6,594 bases of DNA from Pseudothermotoga sp. (GCA_028276125.1 JAPYWY010000090.1:1-6594); one strand, 5' to 3'. Shown: positions 1 through 6,346, counted from the first letter of the stretch. Notes: generated by a model from the sequence alone, not told the origin. Numbers and translations: made by a program.

Positions 1-2229
1 CACCAGTTCTTTGACGATCACCATGATCTTTTTCGGTTTTTCCGCTTTCACAGGCACGTTCTCTTCGATGAGTGCTATCAGTTCCAATGCCTTTGAAATC
101 TGGCTCTCCTCGCCTTTCACCAAGAGGAGGTTCCCTATGCTGATGATCTCCACTTTCGCAACGCTGCTAACCGCGCGTATCAACGCATCAACGCCGAGGT
201 CTTCCCTGACTTTGACAAGTCTGTAGGTCGTCTCGATAGGTTTACCAACGAGACCTCGCACCTTGTCCAACAGTTGTTTCGCACCTTCCAAAGCCTCTCT
301 CTGCCCTACGAGCAGGTAGAAGAACTGCGTTTTCTCGACCCTGACCCCATAGATCTCCGAGAGCAAGAGCTTCAGGTCGTTGAAGTCCACTCCTTCGATC
401 ACGGGCACCAGTTCGTGGGTCTTCGACGGTCTCTCAGACAAAAGTCTCACCACGGATTCGATCTCTTGCGCGGCCAATTCAAGTTGCTGCTTGTCCTCCG
501 AGCTGAGCAAAAGCAGGCCTAGTGATCTCAGGTTTGCCTCTAACCTGACGTCGAACAAGGACTCTATGAGGGTTTTGAGTTCGACGAACAGTTCCTGATC
601 CACCGTCAACGCCAAAGCTTTGGTGTGTCTCTCCCTCACGAAGACGTTTATGAATTTCCTTGCCTTGTCGATTTCTTCATTCGTTCCAACGACCCTGAGT
701 ACGTTCTCAACACTGTTTGCATCTATTCCATAAATTTGGTTCAAAATCGCGGACACCTGCTGTGCCGTTTCTTTGTCTTTCAAGAAGAAGATCTCCGAAA
801 TCCTCGTTGTGGTGAAGATGCGAATCAAACGTTGAGCGAGTTCTTCAGCAACATCTTGTACGCTCTTCGATGCCATCAAGGCAAGGTTGACAACGTCCTT
901 GTCCTCCGAAACTATGATTCGTGAACTCGGTATGCCGAGGATCTGCGTGAACGCGTTCAGAATCTTGTCCGAATGCGCCTTGGGCACGACGAACTTTCTA
1001 ATCTGTTGAGAGTCGAGAAAACCGAGATCTTCAAGGATCTTCTTCGCAAACTCGAGTCTTTCACGATCGCCAATGATTTGAACCAAACCGAAGGAAATCT
1101 CCTCTGCTTGCAACTGGAACTTGTTCAGTATTTCGATCGCTTCTTTCGGATAGACGAGCCTCATCACTTCACTGACCGTTTCTTGAACGGTCCGTGATTC
1201 TTGAGTCTCTTCAGCTTTTTGCCGCATCTGTTTTGACTTGATGGTCCGTTCGAGTTCTCTCAAGTATTGGAACACTTTATCCAAAGTCTGGGGGTCAGCC
1301 TTCAAAACGAACTTGTTCAAACCTTCCAAGGGATAGTAGTCAAAGTTGTACAAACCCTTCAAAGCATCCAGTAATTTCTTCGCCTCGTCCAGGAAACCTT
1401 CAGCGAAGAACTCCTTAGTTTCGATCTGTGGCGTGAGCGAGAGGATCTTCGCTATTATCTCTTGTTCTTGCACATCACCGTACACGAACAGGACCGACTT
1501 GTTCGCTAAGTAACTCATGACGACATTCGGCGACAGCAGAGATTCAAGCTTTTGAACGAGGCTTTCGTCTTTGACCTCAAAGACGCCCCAGAACTTCTGG
1601 AATCTCGCTGCTATTTCGCTCCGGGTACCTATGTGCAGCGTCCCATCAGGCATGTAACTGTACGCGAGAGGTTCGTTGCCAACCCTCACCATCACCAAGA
1701 TGTTTCTCAACGCATCTTCTGGCAAGACATCGTCCAATTTCAGCGAGAGTTTCTGCCTCTTCACCGTTTCGGACACCACGACGTTCAGCTTCAACTCTTC
1801 GGACAAGTATTTCACAGCGGTTTCGACATCACCATCGACGAGTGCGAGGCTCAACCGTTTCTGAGAAGATGGGATGAAAAGTTTGAGTGTCCGTCGTGAT
1901 AAACTCATCTCTGGTTCTCTTGGAACGAGGAGCTGAACCAAGACCAAACTTCCCTGACGCGTGTTGATGACCCTCAGCGATTCAACCGGACCATACGCGA
2001 CGGGCAAGAAGAACGAATCCAAGGTGTGTTTCACATCTTGCAGGTAAATCGAAAGCAGAGAACCCGAGGCATTTTTCTCCAAGTACACGCTCTTTTCGCT
2101 CACTTCAGAATCGAACTCCACCACCAGAGTGACGCCGGCGGCGCTGAAAGTTGGCGAGATCCTGACCAAAGAAGCTGCAAAAGTGAGCACGCTCAAAATC
2201 AAGCCGAGCAACAAAATGCACCTTCTCAT
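1..2229 (-). CDS. pilQ: Secretin of the PilQ/GspD family, 3' part missing (runs off left edge)
   Basis: This is the outer-membrane channel of the pilus/secretion machine; 743 codons are open to the window edge without a stop. Residues 1-19 are a signal peptide (MRRC start, hydrophobic core, LTFAA cleavage region). Residues about 20-120 look like an AMIN domain, typical of PilQ. Residues about 122-206 match the secretin N0/STN pattern, ending in DGTLHIGT. From about residue 213 there are at least eight N1-like repeats, each an alpha/beta unit with a hydrophobic strand, often followed by G-(D/Q/T)-x-E-x-hydrophobic-x-x-A-K (for example IIGDRERLEFAKKIL and LVGQREALEGAKQLL). A charged linker at 324-350 splits the series. 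The barrel domain is not reached, although whole secretins are commonly 600-800 residues. The ATG has a GAGGAG site 7 bases upstream that overlaps the stop of the preceding gene. The family call is firm; PilQ over GspD is inferred from the AMIN-like region and the pilMNOP context. Confidence 0.88.
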   Translation of the reverse strand, partial: MRRCILLLGLILSVLTFAASLVRISPTFSAAGVTLVVEFDSEVSEKSVYLEKNASGSLLSIYLQDVKHTLDSFFLPVAYGPVESLRVINTRQGSLVLVQLLVPREPEMSLSRRTLKLFIPSSQKRLSLALVDGDVETAVKYLSEELKLNVVVSETVKRQKLSLKLDDVLPEDALRNILVMVRVGNEPLAYSYMPDGTLHIGTRSEIAARFQKFWGVFEVKDESLVQKLESLLSPNVVMSYLANKSVLFVYGDVQEQEIIAKILSLTPQIETKEFFAEGFLDEAKKLLDALKGLYNFDYYPLEGLNKFVLKADPQTLDKVFQYLRELERTIKSKQMRQKAEETQESRTVQETVSEVMRLVYPKEAIEILNKFQLQAEEISFGLVQIIGDRERLEFAKKILEDLGFLDSQQIRKFVVPKAHSDKILNAFTQILGIPSSRIIVSEDKDVVNLALMASKSVQDVAEELAQRLIRIFTTTRISEIFFLKDKETAQQVSAILNQIYGIDANSVENVLRVVGTNEEIDKARKFINVFVRERHTKALALTVDQELFVELKTLIESLFDVRLEANLRSLGLLLLSSEDKQQLELAAQEIESVVRLLSERPSKTHELVPVIEGVDFNDLKLLLSEIYGVRVEKTQFFYLLVGQREALEGAKQLLDKVRGLVGKPIETTYRLVKVREDLGVDALIRAVSSVAKVEIISIGNLLLVKGEESQISKALELIALIEENVPVKAEKPKKIMVIVKELV

Positions 2230-2236
2230 CGTCCCA

Positions 2237-2242
2237 CTCCTC
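2237..2242 (-). promoter_or_regulatory. Ribosome binding site of the secretin gene
   Basis: GAGGAG lies 7 bases before the secretin ATG and shares bases with the TGA stop of the upstream gene (TGAGGAG). This fixes the secretin start and suggests that translation termination upstream aids initiation here. Confidence 0.75.
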
Positions 2243-2705
2243 ACTTCACGACCAAAAGATTTCCCGTTGAGAGGTCCACCACGATGGCCGCGAAACTGAC
2301 CGCATGGATTATCAAGTACCTGTCCTCAAGGGTCGATCCAACAGGTTTCACCAAACCGTTCGAGAACATCACGAAGTTCTCATTCTCGCTGGCGAAGTAG
2401 CCTCTGAACTTGTAGTTTGAGAGCGGCTGGAGTTGTGAAAGCGCCTGACGCACCAACTGTTCTTTGTCCAGTTTCAACACGTAAGGCTCGAAAACGTTCA
2501 TGATGGGACTCGGTGCTTCAACGTTTTTTCTGAAACGCTCGATGTCTGAGTCGCTCAACCTCTTGATCAAAGGCTGCAAAACTTGCTCGCGAGACTGCGT
2601 TGTTACAGCCGTCACAGACGATTTTTGGTAGAAAAACAACACATAGATGGCAACGGTCCAAATTCCCACAAGCACGAGAAGCAAAACAATCAAACGCTTG
2701 CTCAT
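2241..2705 (-). CDS. Membrane-anchored protein in the pilP position with a GspC/PilP-like C-terminal domain
   Basis: The 154-residue protein starts with a short basic N-terminus and one membrane segment at about residues 4-26, followed by a polar helical region. At 68-75 is IMNVFEPY, resembling the (D/N)PFxP-type segment that precedes the globular part of PilP. Residues about 97-154 form a beta-rich unit: FRGYFAS, FVMFSNG, VKPVGSTLEDRYLIIHAV, then strands ending in GNLLVVK. The spacing recalls the HR/PilP fold (strand, G, strand, G-x-x-hydrophobic-x-x-Y-x-V). In other systems this domain links the PilN/PilO or GspL/GspM pair to the secretin N0 domain, which fits its place between pilO and the secretin. 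PilP is usually a lipoprotein; this one has no lipobox and is anchored as GspC is. The ATG overlaps the pilO stop as ATGA. Family assignment is an inference from pattern and position. Confidence 0.68.
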   Translation of the reverse strand: MSKRLIVLLLVLVGIWTVAIYVLFFYQKSSVTAVTTQSREQVLQPLIKRLSDSDIERFRKNVEAPSPIMNVFEPYVLKLDKEQLVRQALSQLQPLSNYKFRGYFASENENFVMFSNGLVKPVGSTLEDRYLIIHAVSFAAIVVDLSTGNLLVVK

Positions 2706-3166
2706 TCGAGCACCACGCCCTTTAAAGCGATCCTCACGTCAACTCGGACCACCGTTCGTGTTTCATCGATGATCATGGGTACGATCTCTTTGGCGTCAAT
2801 GAGCATGGATTGAACGACAACGTTGGCGCTGTTCAACAACCGAGTCACGAGGTCTCTCAGTCTCTCTGGTTCACACGTTCCTTCGATCAGATAGGTGCCG
2901 TCCTTCTGCTGCGAAAGGTTCAAATTCGCCGCTTTCGTCAAGGATTCAATTTCTTTGAGCGTCGTTCGTGGTTGAACGGCTTTCTCAAGCCTGCTCAAGT
3001 ATTCCTTCTTTTCTTCAACGTTCTTGTCGTACTGCTCGAGTTTTATGAGCGAGCTTTCAAGTTTCGAAATCAAATTTCTCGAATAGAAGTAATCGTACAC
3101 ATCGAAATAGAGAGCTGAACCCAGTGCGATCAGCAGAGACAGAATGATAGCCAACTTCCTGGGCAT
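2702..3166 (-). CDS. pilO: PilO-like alignment-complex protein
   Basis: The preferred ATG gives 154 residues: a single membrane segment at about 4-20, a charged coiled-coil stretch at about 28-68 (SKLESSLIKLEQYDKNVEEKK), and a compact alpha/beta region at about 69-154. The last has a strand (TYLIEGTCE), a helix (PERLRDLVTRLL) and closing strands (VVRVDVRIALKGV). This is the usual build of PilO: transmembrane helix, coiled coil, ferredoxin-like periplasmic domain that pairs with PilN. The gene starts one base after the pilN stop. A GTG at 3193, nine codons upstream, also opens this frame, but it would overlap pilN by 26 bases and has only a poor ribosome binding site. The ATG has GGAGGG upstream and begins directly before the basic residues and membrane helix. 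Sequence identity to known PilO was not measured; order and architecture carry the call. Confidence 0.78.
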   Translation of the reverse strand: MPRKLAIILSLLIALGSALYFDVYDYFYSRNLISKLESSLIKLEQYDKNVEEKKEYLSRLEKAVQPRTTLKEIESLTKAANLNLSQQKDGTYLIEGTCEPERLRDLVTRLLNSANVVVQSMLIDAKEIVPMIIDETRTVVRVDVRIALKGVVLE

Positions 3167-3167
3167 A

Positions 3168-3752
3168 CTATCTTTTTCCCTCCATGGAAACACTCGAAAT
3201 TCTTTTACCGAGAAACGCCATCGGCGCGTCGTGTTCGCTGCTCTTCGTCACCTTGTAACCCAGGTTTATCAAAACCTTTTCCAGTTGATCCGACGTTTTG
3301 GCCATGCTCGGGTCGTAGAGCTCGTACAAAACGATCTTCACGGAATCACCGTAGACGAACTCCCTCAGCACAACCCTGCTGCGATCGTTCGTTTGCAAGT
3401 TTCTCAAGATGCTTCCCAGCGGTTCCATTCGCTCGTTGAAACTCTTGATGTGACTCTCCAAATAATCTATCTGTGTCTGCAGTCGCTTGCTGGTTTGGAC
3501 CAACTGACTGTTGATGGCATCGAGTGTCGACAGAACGCTGGGTAGGGGTACTGAACGAGTGATCCTGTACTTTTCAATTATTCTGCCGTGGCTGCTGTAG
3601 ATGGAATCGATCATGGAACGCTTGTAAAATTCCAAGGTGAAACGCATGGCCAAAACAGGCAAAAGCAATGCAAACGTCAAAGCAAGAAAGCTCGAAAGCT
3701 TGAGAATGGGCTTTTTATACCTGAACAAGTTTATTCTTTCCAAATTCCTCAC
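3168..3752 (-). CDS. pilN: PilN-like alignment-complex protein
   Basis: The protein has about 194 residues. Its cytoplasmic N-terminus contains ERINLF (residues 5-10), matching the conserved INLxP-type tail through which PilN binds PilM. A membrane segment follows at about 18-36. Residues about 75-120 form a likely coiled coil (DAINSQLVQTSKRLQTQIDY and onward), then comes an alpha/beta region (SRVVLREFVYGDSVKIVLYEL, then DQLEKVLINLGYKVTK), consistent with the periplasmic ferredoxin-like domain that pairs with PilO. The start is uncertain. A GTG at 3752 opens the frame, but the GGGGGT stretch then directly abuts it. A TTG at 3743 lies about 9 bases after that stretch and would begin M-E-R-I-N-L-F, the more usual PilN N-terminus. 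Either way the gene overlaps the end of pilM in another frame. The stop is TAG at 3168-3170. Confidence 0.8.
   Translation of the reverse strand: MRNLERINLFRYKKPILKLSSFLALTFALLLPVLAMRFTLEFYKRSMIDSIYSSHGRIIEKYRITRSVPLPSVLSTLDAINSQLVQTSKRLQTQIDYLESHIKSFNERMEPLGSILRNLQTNDRSRVVLREFVYGDSVKIVLYELYDPSMAKTSDQLEKVLINLGYKVTKSSEHDAPMAFLGKRISSVSMEGKR
3178..3183 (-). promoter_or_regulatory. Ribosome binding site deciding the pilO start
   Basis: GGAGGG sits inside the last codons of pilN, 11 bases before the ATG at 3166. The spacing is rather long, but the match is far better than anything upstream of the alternative GTG at 3193. Confidence 0.5.
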
Positions 3753-4695
3753 CCCCTCGAAGCAGAAGACCGAGGATGCTGATGGGAAGACCTTTCACGC
3801 TGATCTCAGCACGCAGCGTCTGGAGCCTTCCTTGGAAGGTCTCCACCGTTTCGAAAAGTTTCGCATAGTGCGGTGCGAAATCCGAAGGATCACAGAACAA
3901 ATAGAACCTTGCGACGTCTCTTATCGACGATCCAGGCATCACTGAACTGAGCAGGAATATGATCTCTCTCTCAACAGCGTAAGGCAGATCGATCACGATG
4001 GACTCGAACACGCTCCTCACGTTGTTAACGTCTGTTTTGGTGAATTCTTGAGCTATCTCCTCTTTGGTGAGCCCCGTTTCTTCACTCACTATCGAGAGGG
4101 TCTCTTCCACCGAGTGAGAAAACGTTCTTATCCCAAGCGGTGAACCAGCCACACACGTTATGACAGCGCTGTAATCGTACGTCAAGAAGATGAGCACACA
4201 TGTCTCCCGCACTGGCACCTTGACCAGCTGCAGGTACTTGAAGACGTCAGGTATCACAACGTCGGGGAGTGGAAAACCTGCGGTCGTGAGGTTGGACACC
4301 CACTCGTTCAGCCGGCGAGCCTTTGTCACCATGACGAGCGCTTTTCCGACAGGATTCCTCAAACAATCGAGTGCCATTTCAGAAGATGAGAGATTGAGGA
4401 TTCTCGACATCTCTGCCGTGACGTAGGACCTCAGTTCGGACTTCCTTATCTCTTTTGGTACGTCCATGGTGTTAAAGAGCACTTCTTCCATCGGAAAGTT
4501 CGTCACAACGATGTCTTCCACATCGGGTCTCAACTTTGAATTCAATTCCCTCAGATGTTCAACAACGTTTTCGTCTTTTCTCACACTCACGAACGTGGGA
4601 CGTGACAAGATACCCCTGAACTTCCTCGCCCTCGCACCTTGAACCCAATTTTTCCCCTGATCGATCGCCGTGATCATCTTATGGAATATCTGCAT
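3715..4695 (-). CDS. pilM: PilM-like cytoplasmic actin-fold protein, nucleotide motifs degenerate
   Basis: The 326-residue soluble protein is close to the usual PilM length and sits directly before pilN. The PilM pattern is visible throughout. An N-terminal strand AIDQGKNWVQGA (10-21) is in the place of the normal DIGSxxVK phosphate loop. DVVIPDVFKYLQLV (145-158) precedes the second half. The second phosphate-loop region is LIFLTYDYSAVIT (168-180), followed by SEETGLTKEEIAQEF (204-218), equivalent to the lg-x-x-x-eeAe helix. YAVEREIIFLLS (239-250) and RFYLFCDPSDF (263-273) replace the adenosine-motif strand. The C-terminus ISILGLLLRGGEEF (305-318) resembles the terminal GLALR of PilM. PilM recruits PilN to the cytoplasmic face of the machine. 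The DxG and GG signatures expected to contact ATP are missing, so ATP binding is doubtful, as in the related GspL cytoplasmic domain. The ATG is well supported by GAGGTG 5 bases upstream. Confidence 0.8.
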   Translation of the reverse strand: MQIFHKMITAIDQGKNWVQGARARKFRGILSRPTFVSVRKDENVVEHLRELNSKLRPDVEDIVVTNFPMEEVLFNTMDVPKEIRKSELRSYVTAEMSRILNLSSSEMALDCLRNPVGKALVMVTKARRLNEWVSNLTTAGFPLPDVVIPDVFKYLQLVKVPVRETCVLIFLTYDYSAVITCVAGSPLGIRTFSHSVEETLSIVSEETGLTKEEIAQEFTKTDVNNVRSVFESIVIDLPYAVEREIIFLLSSVMPGSSIRDVARFYLFCDPSDFAPHYAKLFETVETFQGRLQTLRAEISVKGLPISILGLLLRGGEEFGKNKLVQV

Positions 4696-4699
4696 TCGA

Positions 4700-5110
4700 T
4701 CACCTCTTGATGTTCATCCTCAAAACCACCGGTGGGAAGCTCAACGCCCAGTTTTTGCTCATAACACTTCCCGCCCGAAGGACCGTCGTGGGTGATAGAG
4801 TTATCGCTCCACCGTCTTTGGCCACGATCTGTACCTGCTCTTTTGGAACAACCGTGATCGTGGTGACACCACCCATCTCACCTGGGCGAATGCACCTCAG
4901 CCTTATCTCATTGTTTATAACACTTATCGTCACAGTCCCAGATGGATTGTCGTCGAGAACATAGCGAAGTGCTGAATACGTCAGACACTTCAAATAGAGC
5001 GGTTCAACATAATCTAAGACCTTGTCCACAACTGGCAGACAAGAGAACATCCCCACGACGAAAGATGCCAAAACGAGCAACTTGAAAAGCACCTCGATCA
5101 GCAAACACAT
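4700..5110 (-). CDS. Small membrane protein with a pilin-like N-terminal helix, function unknown
   Basis: About 136 residues. The N-terminus reads MCLLIEVLFKLLVLASFVV, a hydrophobic helix carrying LIEVL at the place where type IV pilins and pseudopilins have TLIEVL with Glu5 of the mature chain. The helix continues to a beta-rich C-terminal half (TVTISVINNEIRLR, then TTITVV, QIVAKDGGAITLS, and WALSFPPVVLRMNIKR), which is minor-pseudopilin-like in outline. However, no basic leader ending in Gly precedes the helix, so normal prepilin-peptidase processing is unlikely. It may be a divergent pseudopilin or simply a single-pass envelope protein. The start is ambiguous. GTG at 5113 and ATG at 5110 overlap the pilC stop; TTG at 5104 has AGGTGAT 4 bases upstream, the same geometry as the next gene. 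The stop TGA is embedded in the pilM ribosome binding site. The reading frame is well supported by its place in the operon; the family is tentative. Confidence 0.72.
   Translation of the reverse strand: MCLLIEVLFKLLVLASFVVGMFSCLPVVDKVLDYVEPLYLKCLTYSALRYVLDDNPSGTVTISVINNEIRLRCIRPGEMGGVTTITVVPKEQVQIVAKDGGAITLSPTTVLRAGSVMSKNWALSFPPVVLRMNIKR
4701..4706 (-). promoter_or_regulatory. Ribosome binding site of pilM
   Basis: GAGGTG (within AAGAGGTGAT) lies 5 bases before the pilM ATG and includes part of the TGA stop of the preceding gene. It settles the pilM start over the internal Met at residue 7 and points to coupled translation. Confidence 0.75.
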
Positions 5111-6303
5111 CACCTGCCTATCGTCTGCTGCAACTGGAATATCGTCGAATACATCGTGAGTGCCATGAAAGCAATGAACCCGCCAACTCCCGCGATCAGC
5201 ATCGGCTCAACCAAGGAGACCAACTTCTTCACTCCCGTCCTTATCTGATCCTCGTAGAAATCTGCCACCTTCATGAGCACTTCCTCCAACTTTCCTGTTT
5301 CTTCTCCCGTTCCCACCATCTCGTAAACCAACTGTGGAAATACATTACTCTCGAGCATTGCCTGCCTCAAACTTGCTCCCTCACGCACTCTCTCGCTGAT
5401 GCGCTTGCTCACCTTGATCATCCTTGGACTGTTCGATGCGGCCGCCGCCATCTCTATGGCCAACGTCAAGAGCACACCGCTGCCGGTCAGTGTGCCCAAG
5501 ATTCTGCAGAAACGTTCAACCGCCATCATGTTTCGCAGCTTCGCGAGGGGAGGAAACAACCTTGCAAACGGTTCTTTCACGTAATTGACGTACCTAGTTC
5601 TTGAAAAGATGATTATCCCCACCGCTATCGATATTACAATGATCAGAACCGAAAGCCAGTTCTTAGAAAGGAATCTGTTTGCGTTCAATAGGAATCGAAC
5701 GATTCCGCTGGTCGGTATATCACCGAAGACGGAAATCAACCTCGGCAGAATATAGAACGTTATCAGGAATATGACACCCACAGCGAACAGAAGGACGAAG
5801 GTTGGGTACGCCATGGCAGCCTTGACCTCGTCCTGCAGTTTCTTCGAAGACTCGTAAAAATCAGCGGCCTTCTCCAAAGATTTGTCCAGCACGCCGCCCT
5901 CTTCACCTGCGGAAACTAAGTTGATGAACACCGGATCGAAGACCTTTTCGTTTCTCAGAGCCTCAGAAAATGACATGCCCATTTCCAGCGATAACACCAA
6001 ATTGTTGACGATCCTTCTGAAGCGGGAAGAAAAAACATCTTGACGTGCCAATATCGAGAGGGCATCCTTCAGTCTGACCCCCGCGGTGACCATCGTTGCC
6101 AACTGTCGACAGAAGATCACCAGCTCGTTCAAATGAACACCGAACAGCACGATGTCCCTCTTGGAACTGATCGGCTGAATTCGCAAGATGACGAAGTTCC
6201 TTCTCTTGATCAAATCTGCGGCTTGAGATTCGCTGTTGGCTTGTACTGTCCCCCTTATCCTCTTTCCTTCGGGTGTTAAAGCGGTGTATCTGAAATACGG
6301 CAA
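5110..6303 (-). CDS. pilC: PilC/GspF inner-membrane platform protein
   Basis: A full-length member of the T2SSF family (397 residues, about the usual 400). It is the polytopic inner-membrane core on which the assembly ATPase acts to insert or extract pilin subunits. It has the typical N-terminal segment (FRYTALTPEGKRIRGTVQA) and two homologous cytoplasmic halves. The first is at about 60-165, with FCRQLATMVTAGVRLKDAL and SAGEEGGVLDKSLEKAADFY. The second is at about 263-365, with FCRILGTLTGSGVLLTLAIE and GTGEETGKLEEVLMKVADFY. Membrane segments lie at about 167-190 (after the conserved AMAYP), 216-234 and 363-387. The start codon is TTG, chosen because AGAGGTGA is 7 bases upstream and the protein then begins M-P-Y-F-R-Y as family members do. 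It is the first gene of the operon; its TGA overlaps the next gene. The family call is firm; PilC rather than GspF follows from the pilMNO neighbours. Confidence 0.95.
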   Translation of the reverse strand: MPYFRYTALTPEGKRIRGTVQANSESQAADLIKRRNFVILRIQPISSKRDIVLFGVHLNELVIFCRQLATMVTAGVRLKDALSILARQDVFSSRFRRIVNNLVLSLEMGMSFSEALRNEKVFDPVFINLVSAGEEGGVLDKSLEKAADFYESSKKLQDEVKAAMAYPTFVLLFAVGVIFLITFYILPRLISVFGDIPTSGIVRFLLNANRFLSKNWLSVLIIVISIAVGIIIFSRTRYVNYVKEPFARLFPPLAKLRNMMAVERFCRILGTLTGSGVLLTLAIEMAAAASNSPRMIKVSKRISERVREGASLRQAMLESNVFPQLVYEMVGTGEETGKLEEVLMKVADFYEDQIRTGVKKLVSLVEPMLIAGVGGFIAFMALTMYSTIFQLQQTIGR

Positions 6304-6310
6304 ACCGTTT

Positions 6311-6316
6311 CACCTC
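6311..6316 (-). promoter_or_regulatory. Ribosome binding site deciding the TTG start of pilC
   Basis: GAGGTG (in AAAGAGGTGAAACGG) stands 7 bases before the TTG codon. It is one of the strongest sites in the window and supports TTG at 6303 as the true start. Confidence 0.75.
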
Positions 6317-6325
6317 TTTAAATAA

Positions 6326-6333
6326 AGTATACT
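6326..6333. promoter_or_regulatory. Probable shared, self-complementary -10 element for both divergent genes
   Basis: AGTATACT is a perfect inverted repeat that places TATACT, one base from consensus TATAAT, on both strands (6328-6333 plus, 6331-6326 minus). Expected transcription starts fall roughly 7 bases beyond each, giving very short leaders ahead of pilC and the S4 gene. No good -35 hexamer is visible at 16-18 bases on either side. The promoter call is an inference from sequence and divergent layout. Confidence 0.5.
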
Positions 6334-6337
6334 ACAA

Positions 6338-6346
6338 GTGGGTGAT
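6338..6346 (+). promoter_or_regulatory. Ribosome binding site of the S4-domain gene
   Basis: GTGGGTGAT ends 4 bases before the ATG at 6351, the same GGTGAT-to-start geometry seen at pilM. This favours ATG 6351 over the in-frame ATG at 6345, which lies inside the site. Confidence 0.5.

Noticed and set aside
1552..1899. Plus-strand open frame of 115 codons opposite the secretin gene
   Set aside because: It lies wholly antisense to the secretin N0 region, has no ribosome binding site or family features, and is explained by codon usage of the real gene.
2212..2229. Possible lipoprotein signal in the secretin, with a Cys at residue 4
   Set aside because: The Cys lies before the hydrophobic core rather than after it, so there is no lipobox; an ordinary signal peptide fits better.
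2026..2400. Plus-strand open frame of 124 codons spanning the secretin start and the end of the preceding gene
   Set aside because: It runs antisense across a coupled gene junction and its composition (many His, Gln, Arg) is typical of a shadow frame.
3167..3193. Upstream GTG start for pilO at 3193
   Set aside because: It would add nine residues and overlap pilN by 26 bases with no good ribosome binding site, while the ATG at 3166 has GGAGGG upstream and a better N-terminus.
3144..3545. Plus-strand open frame of 133 codons opposite pilO and pilN
   Set aside because: Antisense to well-supported genes, no recognisable domain, no initiation signal.
3688..3701. Small hairpin AAGCT-loop-AGCTT that would form a UUCG loop in minus-strand RNA
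   Set aside because: Only a 5-bp stem inside the pilN membrane-helix codons, with no U tract after it; chance similarity, not a terminator.
5963..6313. Minus-strand frame of 116 codons overlapping the start of pilC
   Set aside because: It is a second frame through the conserved N-terminal domain of pilC; the encoded protein is polar and without family resemblance.
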